Assembly (NCBI GenBank): GCA_964540445.1
Contig: CAZIMF010000057.1
Span: forward strand, 1-5,713
Source: JALQXV01 sp964540445
GTDB lineage: Bacteria; Patescibacteriota; Saccharimonadia; Saccharimonadales; 2-12-FULL-41-12
Length of the DNA: 5,713 nt
Direction: 5' to 3'
Positions 1-3,779 of this stretch are shown here, one piece after another. The first letter of the stretch is position 1; each line of letters starts with the position of its first letter. The notes beneath the pieces were generated by a model that saw only the letters and a list, made by a program, of their open reading frames with translations, ran no database searches and was not told the DNA's origin. A program made the translations under genes and the position numbers.

Positions 1-23
1 ACTGAATGCAAGCGCCAACAGAT

Positions 24-52
24 TAAGCACTATTATTTAGCTTAAAGCTCTA
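24..52 (-). repeat. R0: possible degenerate copy of the tRNA-Gln-end/terminator repeat
   Basis: On the minus strand this stretch starts at the stop codon of the adjoining gene. It reads TAGAGCTTTAAGC, then an AT-rich loop, then AGTGCTTAA. The better copies read TAGCCAAGCTTAAGCAC, loop, AAAGTGCTT, so order and orientation are the same but several bases are missing. TTAAGC and GCTTAA can pair as a 6-bp stem, but no T-tract follows, so it is a poor terminator. It sits where a distal boundary of the first cassette would be expected. Similarity is weak and chance is possible. Confidence 0.35.
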
Positions 53-448
53 CCCCGCTGCGTCAAGATTTGCCATAACTGTCTTTAAAATTGAAAAGCC
101 TACGACATCCTTGCCCTCGGCCAAGTACCGTTCAGCATCGCTGTGGCTTGTAAGCTTTATATCTTTGACGGCATTGGTAATAATAGGGCCAATTATCGGT
201 AGTAAGGTTTGGGTGGCATCTGCTACTGCTTCGTCCATATGGCCGACAGCCCGAAAGGCCAAAGAGTCAGTATTAGCCGCATGCATATGTACGAATGCAG
301 CACTCACCGTTATTGCAGCCAAAGTGCGTGTGCGAATTTCTTCCTCAACTGCGCCTTCGAACTTGCATACACATGTCCATTGCTCAGGATTGGCGCCGTT
401 ATCGGCAAATTCGGGTGCGCTGATGATACTGTCAGTACTCATGGTCAT
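50..448 (-). CDS. hypothetical protein, 132 aa (cassette 1)
   Basis: I do not recognise this protein. It has no signal peptide. A Cys-x-Cys pair lies at residues 26 and 28 (WTCVCKF), followed by an acidic stretch (EGAVEEE), an alanine-rich helix-like region (43-60) and one short hydrophobic patch around 82-94 (LLPIIGPIITNAV), too short and isolated to call a membrane segment confidently. The C-terminal third is mixed and soluble-looking. Two Met codons compete as start (448 and 442). No Shine-Dalgarno is visible before either. A weak TTGTTT (474-479), 18-bp spacer, TAGTTA (450-455) pair would put transcription start close to the second ATG, so MSTDSII may be the true N-terminus. The minus strand was preferred over overlapping plus-strand frames because its composition is more globular and it matches the orientation of the next three genes. 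It lies between repeats R0 and R1. Confidence 0.6.
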   Translation of the reverse strand: MTMSTDSIISAPEFADNGANPEQWTCVCKFEGAVEEEIRTRTLAAITVSAAFVHMHAANTDSLAFRAVGHMDEAVADATQTLLPIIGPIITNAVKDIKLTSHSDAERYLAEGKDVVGFSILKTVMANLDAAG

Positions 449-489
449 ATAACTAGCTTATTACAATCTGGAGAAACAAGCATGAGCGA

Positions 490-517
490 TAATAAAAGCA
501 CTTCATAAAAAGTGCTT
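490..517 (-). terminator. rho-independent terminator of gene 596-982 (within R1)
   Basis: AAGCACTT (496-503) and AAGTGCTT (510-517) form an 8-bp stem around a 6-base loop. On the minus strand the stem is followed by TTTTATTAT, a U-rich tail. It lies about 80 bases after the stop of the 128-aa gene. The stem is nearly the same as that of the tRNA-Gln terminator at 3587-3608, so it appears to be a copy of it. Confidence 0.75.
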
Positions 518-546
518 AAGCTTGGCTGGGCTAGCTGGTGATTATA
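491..546 (-). repeat. R1: tRNA-Gln 3'-end/terminator repeat copy
   Basis: On the plus strand this copy has AATAAAAGCACTT, a loop, AAGTGCTTAAGCTTGGCT, then GGGCTAGCTGGTGATTATAGAATG. The part AATAAAAGCACTT...GTGCTTAAGCTTGGCT matches the tRNA-Gln terminator plus CCA end at 3581-3618. The following GCTGGTGA is shared with R2 and not with the tRNA. The acceptor-stem part has drifted (CTGGGCTA instead of CTAGGGC). It separates the genes at 50-448 and 596-982. Confidence 0.8.
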
Positions 547-595
547 GAATGCGTCCAGGGGAGGGTGTATGCTTGCTATAAATTTATGTAAGCGG

Positions 596-982
596 CTAAC
601 TATTATTAATAGTAGTCTCGTTTAACTTATTACCTGGCTCAGGCGTGGAATTATTCTTTTTGACTATCGCATAGGTCGCTTCCGATTTAACAATCTTTTC
701 AATCGGGTCAACCTGATGCTTCAATTTAACAATAAAACTATCTCTGTTTTCATGGATAGTTTGATATTCACTTAACTTTAACGGTATACGGGCATCGCAA
801 TTTTCGTCCGAACATTCACATTTAAAATGTATTAAAGTTTTGTCATCTCGGATCAAATCAATATCGTCGTCCTCGATATGCATCGCATCTAATGCGCCAA
901 GGTCATCGCCGACTTTCTCGTTTAACCTTCTAAAGATCATTTCGTTTTCTATTTGGCGGCGTTCGGTTGTGGAAAGCTTCAT
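596..982 (-). CDS. conserved hypothetical protein with CxCxxxxC motif, 128 aa (cassette 2)
   Basis: The protein resembles, from memory, an uncharacterised family seen in Actinobacteria and other high-GC or CPR lineages. Members have an N-terminal helix of the type RRQIENEMIFRRLNEKV (here residues 8-24), then a short cysteine motif, then a charged domain with LSEY...IH...FIV...H..DPIEKIV....YAIVKK. Cysteines are at 55, 57 and 62 (CECSDENC), which could bind a metal or form a thiol site; no biochemical function is known to me. Family members are usually around 90-130 aa, so this one is complete, with a low-complexity tail (NNSTPEPGNKLNETTINNS) at the C-terminus. There is no signal peptide or membrane segment, so it is probably cytoplasmic. 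The ATG at 982 has no clear Shine-Dalgarno. It lies 7 bases after the stop of a 27-codon ORF that does have one, so translational coupling is plausible. A terminator lies at 490-517. Confidence 0.85.
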   Translation of the reverse strand: MKLSTTERRQIENEMIFRRLNEKVGDDLGALDAMHIEDDDIDLIRDDKTLIHFKCECSDENCDARIPLKLSEYQTIHENRDSFIVKLKHQVDPIEKIVKSEATYAIVKKNNSTPEPGNKLNETTINNS

Positions 983-989
983 CTTAGGT

Positions 990-1073
990 TCAACTGGTAC
1001 GGTTTGCTAGAAAGCTCTTGTATTGTTGCTCCAGTGTGAATTTTTGTTGTGGGATAAAATTAATGTTCGTCAT
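990..1073 (-). CDS. small upstream ORF, 27 aa, possible leader peptide or gene remnant
   Basis: The ATG at 1073 is preceded by AGAAGGACAAACT, an AAGGA Shine-Dalgarno at good spacing and the best ribosome site in the window. The peptide is MTNINFIPQQKFTLEQQYKS followed by FLANRTS, then TGA. Seven bases later the 128-aa gene begins in a different frame. The part FTLEQQY reminds me of the N-terminus of small proteins found in phages and bacteria, which would make this a truncated remnant of a longer gene; that resemblance is recalled, not tested. Alternatively it is a coupling ORF that delivers ribosomes to the next start. It is too short to be sure it is translated. Confidence 0.45.
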   Translation of the reverse strand: MTNINFIPQQKFTLEQQYKSFLANRTS

Positions 1074-1098
1074 AGTTTGTCCTTCTAGAACTATCTGA

Positions 1099-1119
1099 TA
1101 CTAAGCTGATTGCTTAGTA
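1099..1119 (-). promoter_or_regulatory. 5'-leader hairpin upstream of the 27-codon ORF
   Basis: TACTAAGC (1099-1106) and GCTTAGTA (1112-1119) form a perfect 8-bp stem with a 5-base loop. It lies 25 bases before the ATG at 1073 on the minus strand and just upstream of the AAGGA ribosome site. No U-tract follows on either strand, so it is not a typical terminator. It may be an RNA leader structure or a repressor site. Nearby CTTAG and CTAAG pieces at 1122-1152 could offer alternative pairings, so a switch is possible but not shown. Confidence 0.4.
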
Positions 1120-1202
1120 ACTCTAAGTATGTGCTTATTTGTGTAACTTAGCTAATCTCGTGATAGATCTTGAGGGCCACACACGTACATAAGACGGGTA
1201 TT

Positions 1203-1239
1203 GTGCTTAAGCTTGGTAAGGCTGGTGAATGAGTTTAGA
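1203..1239 (-). repeat. R2: tRNA-Gln 3'-end/terminator repeat copy, hairpin lost
   Basis: On the plus strand it reads GTGCTTAAGCTTGG, identical to bases 3603-3616 at the tRNA, then TAAGGCTGGTGAATGAG and TTTAGA. The acceptor-stem part is degraded (TAAGGC for CTAGGGC). The distal ATGAGTTTAG is shared with R3 and, with one change, R4, but is absent from the tRNA. The other arm of the terminator (AAGCACTTTA) is missing, so no working terminator is evident after the 129-aa gene, which ends only about 20 bases away. Confidence 0.75.
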
Positions 1240-1257
1240 TCGCAAACTTTTGCCCAT

Positions 1258-1647
1258 CTAATCAAGCTTCTTTATGCCAAATAATCGTCCAAGACGTCCT
1301 CGAATACTTCTGGTATTGCGCTCTTCTTCCTGCGGTTCAGCAATTTTGGCCACATCAGCCCACTTAACAAACAGTGGACTATGGCCTTCCATGATAAGTC
1401 TCATGTTTGAGCGTCGAACGGCGGCATTGGTAAGAATGGATTCAACCTTTTCATAGCTAGTATATACATCTACTAATTCTTCTTGGTTATTCCATACACA
1501 ATGAGTAATGGCTACACTATATGTTGACGGTTCCCACATTGAATCGTTATCAGGAGGTAGTTTGTAGCCACTTAGCCATTCAGCACCTTCAGAGTCTACG
1601 ATAATATTTGGTACTGATAGAGTTTCTTGCTCTTGAATTTCTGGCAT
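1258..1647 (-). CDS. hypothetical protein, 129 aa (cassette 3)
   Basis: I do not recognise this protein. It is soluble in character, with an acidic N-terminal half (EIQEQE, DSEGAEW, PPDNDSMWEP), a central region with alternating beta-like segments (TYSVAITHCVWNN, LVDVYTSYEKVESIL), a short MRLIMEGHSPLFVKWADVAKI segment at 82-102, and a basic tail (RSIRGRLGRLFGIKK, 113-127) that could contact nucleic acid or the membrane surface. The single Cys (50) argues against a zinc site. The ATG at 1647 follows closely on a -10 element (1656-1661) with no Shine-Dalgarno between, which fits a leaderless or nearly leaderless start. The gene fills the interval between R2 and R3 almost completely. Conservation elsewhere is unknown. 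Confidence 0.75.
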   Translation of the reverse strand: MPEIQEQETLSVPNIIVDSEGAEWLSGYKLPPDNDSMWEPSTYSVAITHCVWNNQEELVDVYTSYEKVESILTNAAVRRSNMRLIMEGHSPLFVKWADVAKIAEPQEEERNTRSIRGRLGRLFGIKKLD

Positions 1648-1655
1648 ATGCTTTT

Positions 1656-1683
1656 ATCTTACACTCTATAGAAAATGCTGCAA
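1656..1683 (-). promoter_or_regulatory. promoter of gene 1258-1647, nearly leaderless
   Basis: On the minus strand TTGCAG (1678-1683), a 16-bp spacer and TAAGAT (1656-1661) resemble sigma-70 -35 and -10 boxes. The -10 ends 8 bases before the ATG, so transcription would begin at or next to the start codon. The bases AAGCATATG at the start recur exactly before the 63-aa gene. Confidence 0.5.
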
Positions 1684-1689
1684 TCTTGA

Positions 1690-1720
1690 ATAAAATAAAA
1701 GCACTTTACGTAAAGTGTTT
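1690..1720 (-). terminator. rho-independent terminator of gene 1843-2034 (within R3)
   Basis: AAGCACTTTAC (1699-1709) pairs with GTAAAGTGTTT (1710-1720), with one G-U pair; the centre is fully palindromic, so the real loop will be a few bases. On the minus strand the stem is followed by TTTTATTTTATTC. It is almost identical to the tRNA-Gln terminator. Confidence 0.8.
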
Positions 1721-1751
1721 AAGCTTGGCTAGGGCTAATGGATGAGTTTAG
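1694..1751 (-). repeat. R3: best-preserved displaced copy of the tRNA-Gln 3' end plus terminator
   Basis: Bases 1694-1735 align with 3581-3623 at the intact tRNA with two substitutions and one missing A. The match covers the terminator, the CCA end, the discriminator base and six bases of the acceptor stem. Identity stops inside the acceptor stem. The next 16 bases (TAATGGATGAGTTTAG, 1736-1751) are not tRNA sequence but match R4 with two changes. This combination of a tRNA part and a shared non-tRNA arm is what an attachment-site junction would look like. Confidence 0.85.
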
Positions 1752-1842
1752 AACCTTACAATTATTTCAGTCTCTGCCAATGATTACTTTTTTTATGAAT
1801 GCTCCAAGCTAAGCCGGCCTTACGTGCATTACGTGTTGCGAG

Positions 1843-2034
1843 TTATTGATCAAATCCTAATAATACAAAGCCCGCGATTAATCCTACAAAAATATAAAAC
1901 TTATAAAAATTATTAGTATTGTTCGAGGAAACAATAATTAGCAGTACAGTTACAACTTCTATAGCGGCCACGATACTTAGCGGAGATATCCATCGTTGAT
2001 TCATAACAGGTCGAATGGGTAAGTTTATGGCCAT
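1843..2034 (-). CDS. small two-helix membrane protein, 63 aa (cassette 4)
   Basis: I do not recognise the family. Two hydrophobic segments are evident: about residues 17-36 (PLSIVAAIEVVTVLLIIVSS) and about 44-61 (YKFYIFVGLIAGFVLLGF), joined by a short polar SNNTNNF turn. The N-terminus is short and basic (PIRPVMNQRW), which by the positive-inside rule suggests a hairpin with both ends in the cytoplasm. The start ATG at 2034 lies immediately after a -10-like TATCAT, so the mRNA is probably leaderless. Met 11 is a less likely alternative. The small size, single-gene interval and repeats on either side fit a mobile cassette; a toxin-like or phage-defence membrane peptide would be conceivable but nothing in the sequence shows it. 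Confidence 0.6.
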   Translation of the reverse strand: MAINLPIRPVMNQRWISPLSIVAAIEVVTVLLIIVSSNNTNNFYKFYIFVGLIAGFVLLGFDQ

Positions 2035-2040
2035 ATGCTT

Positions 2041-2046
2041 ATGATA
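2041..2046 (-). promoter_or_regulatory. -10 element of gene 1843-2034
   Basis: TATCAT on the minus strand is followed by AAGC and the start region CATATG, with the A of the ATG 7 bases from the box. This geometry predicts a leaderless transcript. No good -35 is seen; the upstream region is very AT-rich, with two TTTAAA palindromes at 2062-2067 and 2073-2078. Confidence 0.45.
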
Positions 2047-2075
2047 ACAAAATGGTATTAGTTTAAAGAAAATTT

Positions 2076-2116
2076 AAAGCATAAGAACTTTGGCTAGGGC
2101 TGATGGATGAGCTTAG
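2076..2116 (-). repeat. R4: tRNA-Gln 3'-end repeat copy, hairpin collapsed
   Basis: Bases 2089-2116 match R3 bases 1724-1751 at 25 of 28 positions, covering TTGGCTAGGGC (CCA, discriminator and acceptor-stem end of tRNA-Gln) and the shared arm TGATGGATGAGCTTAG. The terminator part is reduced to AAGCATAAGAAC with no stem. No minus-strand gene ends here, because the neighbouring interval carries its gene on the plus strand. Confidence 0.8.
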
Positions 2117-2145
2117 TACTTCTAACCTCGACCAAATGAAAATCC

Positions 2146-2174
2146 TTGTAAGTTAGTGCCAATCCTGCTATAAG
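2146..2174 (+). promoter_or_regulatory. promoter of the surface-protein gene
   Basis: TTGTAA (2146-2151), a 17-bp spacer and TATAAG (2169-2174), with TGC immediately before the -10 (an extended -10), make the strongest sigma-70-type promoter in the window. Predicted start is near 2181, giving a leader of about 30 bases. The only purine-rich ribosome site (AAGAAAAGG, ending 2190) is 20 bases from the ATG, farther than usual. Confidence 0.65.
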
Positions 2175-2210
2175 CATAAGTAAGAAAAGGTAAATAAAAA
2201 TTATAAAAAT

Positions 2211-3563
2211 ATGAAGCCCACACCTACAACCCGCATTCGCGGCATTCGCGCTATAGTGCTAACATTCGGTGTACTGTTTGCGACTGTATCTCCGCTATTT
2301 ATTTGCAACACGGCATTTGCAGCCAATGGTCAACTGACCAATCGTAAAATAAACCTCGGCTCAAGCGAATATGGACGATCAACAAGCTACTCGGTGAGTT
2401 TTAACGTCGCTTCGACAACCGATATCCAAGGTATCGTTGTTGATTTTTGTAATAACAGCCCACTGATAGGCTCGGCTTGTACAACCACTAATGGCATCCA
2501 ATCGCCCGCAACTGGTGCAGTCACTGTTAGAAAGAACGGTGGGTCTACTGTCGGCTTTACTGTGCACCCTAATTCAACATCTACCGGTCAGCTCATTCTT
2601 GTAGATACTACCGGTATTACTAGCTTAGTTGCCGGCGATACGATTACCTTCTCGTTTAATGCCTCTAACCCGCTTTTGGGTTGTGGAGGCTCACCCGTTG
2701 ACAAATGTACGTTTTATGCACGTATCTTGACGTATGCTGTATATACTGGCGCTATTGCCTATAGCCATACTACTCCTGGCACACATCTAGATGATGGTGG
2801 TGTTGCGCTCAGCTTGGCTCATCAGCTGACCACGAACGCTCGTGTCCAGGAACAATTGGTCTTCTGTGTTGGTACAACTACAGTAGATAATGCAACATCT
2901 AATGCGGCAGCTACCAACAACGACTGTCGTGACATTAGCGGTACAACCATTGACTTAGGTGTCGTAGATAGCAGCGCTGTGTACATCTCGGGTCCTTCTA
3001 ACACAGCTGCTAACAACAATGGCGTTAATGGTATCGCTATGGTCCGAACCAACGCCGTAAACGGTGTACTTGTGCAGTATATGGCCGAGCAAGGTACTGG
3101 ATCCAACCATGTAGGCACGCTGCGCGTTACTGGCGCCACATGTAATGCAGGAACAGTTTCTACAGACCAATGTTTCAATGCTCAAGGCACGACTCAAGGT
3201 ACCTTTACGGCCGGCACTGAAAAGTTTGGTATGACAGTCGCCGGTGTGAACTGTGGCACTACTAATGCCCGCACTGCCTATAATTGTACCTACACAAGCA
3301 ATGACAACAACCTCAAGCCTGCTGATACTGGGGGCGGTGATCCAACAACCTATCGTGGCGGCGGCACATCAGGATCGCCCACATACGGTACCGGTAACGG
3401 TTTCGCATGGGATGAATCAGGAAGTCCGGCTAAGATTGCTTCTTCTTCGACTGTTGTAGACTCTGAAGCTCTGATACTGAAATTTGCTGCTACATCCGGC
3501 ATCACTACCCCAACGGGTAGCTATGGCATAACTTCAACTTACATTGCAACTGCAACATTTTAA
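2211..3563 (+). CDS. secreted cysteine- and threonine-rich surface protein, 450 aa (cassette 5)
   Basis: A Sec signal peptide is clear: basic RIRGIR, a hydrophobic core at about 14-31, and a signal peptidase I site after NTAFA (37). The mature part is rich in Thr, Ser, Asn and Gly with regular beta-strand-like alternation. It has ten cysteines in five close pairs: 80/90, 158/166, 219/239, 311/321 and 348/359. These suggest disulfide-closed loops outside the cell. The N-terminal block (YSVSFNVASTTDIQGIVVDF, then CNNSPLIGSAC) and the ending TSTYIATATF are, from memory, typical of extracellular proteins abundant in Saccharibacteria and related CPR genomes, whose function is unknown; host contact or surface coating is a guess. 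There is no LPXTG motif, lipobox or C-terminal membrane segment, so attachment is unexplained. A Gly-rich linker (GGGDPTTYRGGGTSGSP) lies at 374-390. The gene is opposite in strand to the other array genes and has its own strong promoter, but no plus-strand terminator. Confidence 0.9.
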   Translation: MKPTPTTRIRGIRAIVLTFGVLFATVSPLFICNTAFAANGQLTNRKINLGSSEYGRSTSYSVSFNVASTTDIQGIVVDFCNNSPLIGSACTTTNGIQSPATGAVTVRKNGGSTVGFTVHPNSTSTGQLILVDTTGITSLVAGDTITFSFNASNPLLGCGGSPVDKCTFYARILTYAVYTGAIAYSHTTPGTHLDDGGVALSLAHQLTTNARVQEQLVFCVGTTTVDNATSNAAATNNDCRDISGTTIDLGVVDSSAVYISGPSNTAANNNGVNGIAMVRTNAVNGVLVQYMAEQGTGSNHVGTLRVTGATCNAGTVSTDQCFNAQGTTQGTFTAGTEKFGMTVAGVNCGTTNARTAYNCTYTSNDNNLKPADTGGGDPTTYRGGGTSGSPTYGTGNGFAWDESGSPAKIASSSTVVDSEALILKFAATSGITTPTGSYGITSTYIATATF

Positions 3564-3578
3564 TACTAAGACACTAGC

Positions 3579-3608
3579 AAAATAAAAAGCACTTTATGTA
3601 AAGTGCTT
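3579..3608 (-). terminator. rho-independent terminator of tRNA-Gln
   Basis: AAGCACTTTA (3587-3596) and TAAAGTGCTT (3599-3608) are perfect inverted repeats. On the minus strand the stem is followed by TTTTTATTTT. It begins about 6 bases after the CCA end of the tRNA. On the plus strand no T-tract follows, so it should not stop the converging surface-protein transcript efficiently. Confidence 0.85.
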
Positions 3609-3623
3609 AAGCTTGGCTAGGGC
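3581..3623 (-). repeat. R5: native tRNA-Gln copy of the repeat (presumed original attachment site)
   Basis: This is the stretch of the intact locus that recurs in R1-R4: terminator, the spacer AGCTTA, CCA, discriminator G and the last six bases of the acceptor stem. It is the only copy attached to a complete tRNA and so is the likely source (attB-like) sequence. Confidence 0.75.
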
Positions 3624-3688
3624 GGAGGGATTCGAACCCCCGAATGCCAGGACCAAAACCTGGTGCCTTACCACTTGGCCACGCCCTA
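3614..3688 (-). tRNA. trnQ: tRNA-Gln (anticodon UUG), CCA encoded
   Basis: The 75-base minus-strand sequence folds as a full cloverleaf. The acceptor stem is TAGGGCG/CGCCCTA (perfect). The D arm is GCC-AAGTGGTAA-GGC. The anticodon stem is CCAGG/CCTGG with loop TTTTGGT (anticodon TTG at 3654-3656). The T arm is GGGGG-TTCGAAT-CCCTC, followed by discriminator G and CCA. The weak U1-A72 pair and G73 agree with glutamine identity. It is read towards the repeat array and ends in the terminator at 3579-3608. The upstream promoter is not obvious: TATACA at 3690-3695 is too close to the mature 5' end. Confidence 0.97.
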
Positions 3689-3710
3689 CTGTATAACTTG
3701 CTATTGTCAC

Positions 3711-3721
3711 GTCTTAAAGAC
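3711..3721. repeat. short inverted repeat between divergent tRNA-Gln and carboxypeptidase genes
   Basis: GTCTT-A-AAGAC is an 11-base palindrome in the 91-base divergent spacer. It could be a protein-binding site but has no U-tract and is short enough to arise by chance. Confidence 0.2.
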
Positions 3722-3742
3722 AGAGATAACAGCAGCTAGATT

Positions 3743-3772
3743 TTACCGTAGATTACAACTTTACGCTATACT
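3743..3772 (+). promoter_or_regulatory. promoter of the carboxypeptidase gene, predicted leaderless
   Basis: TATACT (3767-3772) is a good -10 box, with a weak TTACCG (3743-3748) 18 bp upstream. The box ends 7 bases before the ATG at 3780, which puts the transcription start on the A of the start codon. No Shine-Dalgarno is present, consistent with a leaderless mRNA and with choosing this ATG. Confidence 0.55.
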
Positions 3773-3779
3773 TAATACT

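Noticed and set aside
111..508. Two plus-strand open frames of 113 and 99 codons opposite the first gene
   Set aside because: Their composition is atypical, with no ribosome site or promoter, and they run against the orientation of the neighbouring small genes. They also overlap the better-supported minus-strand frame and, in part, the terminator hairpin of R1.
1203..1751. Complete tRNA pseudogenes at R2-R4
   Set aside because: Only the last acceptor-stem bases and CCA match. I could not find anticodon, D or a convincing T arm upstream of these cores.
1820..1835. TTACGTG direct repeat spaced by two bases
   Set aside because: Two 7-base copies only; too short to distinguish from chance and not repeated elsewhere in the window.
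490..2116. Classical integron with attC sites
   Set aside because: The repeats lack the paired GTTRRRY/RYYYAAC ends and the long imperfect hairpin of attC; their only strong inverted repeat is the terminator. No integrase gene is in the window.
2822..3197. Minus-strand open frames of 118 and 80 codons inside the surface-protein gene
   Set aside because: These are shadows of a low-stop, Thr/Ala-rich coding frame. The plus-strand gene has a signal peptide, promoter and family features.
490..3623. CRISPR array
   Set aside because: Repeats are imperfect, the spacing varies from about 365 to 1523 bp, and the intervals contain genes rather than short spacers.
3663..3779. N-terminal extension of the carboxypeptidase by 39 residues from an ATG at 3663
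   Set aside because: The extended start lies inside the tRNA-Gln gene. The extension contains cysteine-rich noise, and the ATG at 3780 directly follows a -10 box and gives a normal membrane-anchor N-terminus.
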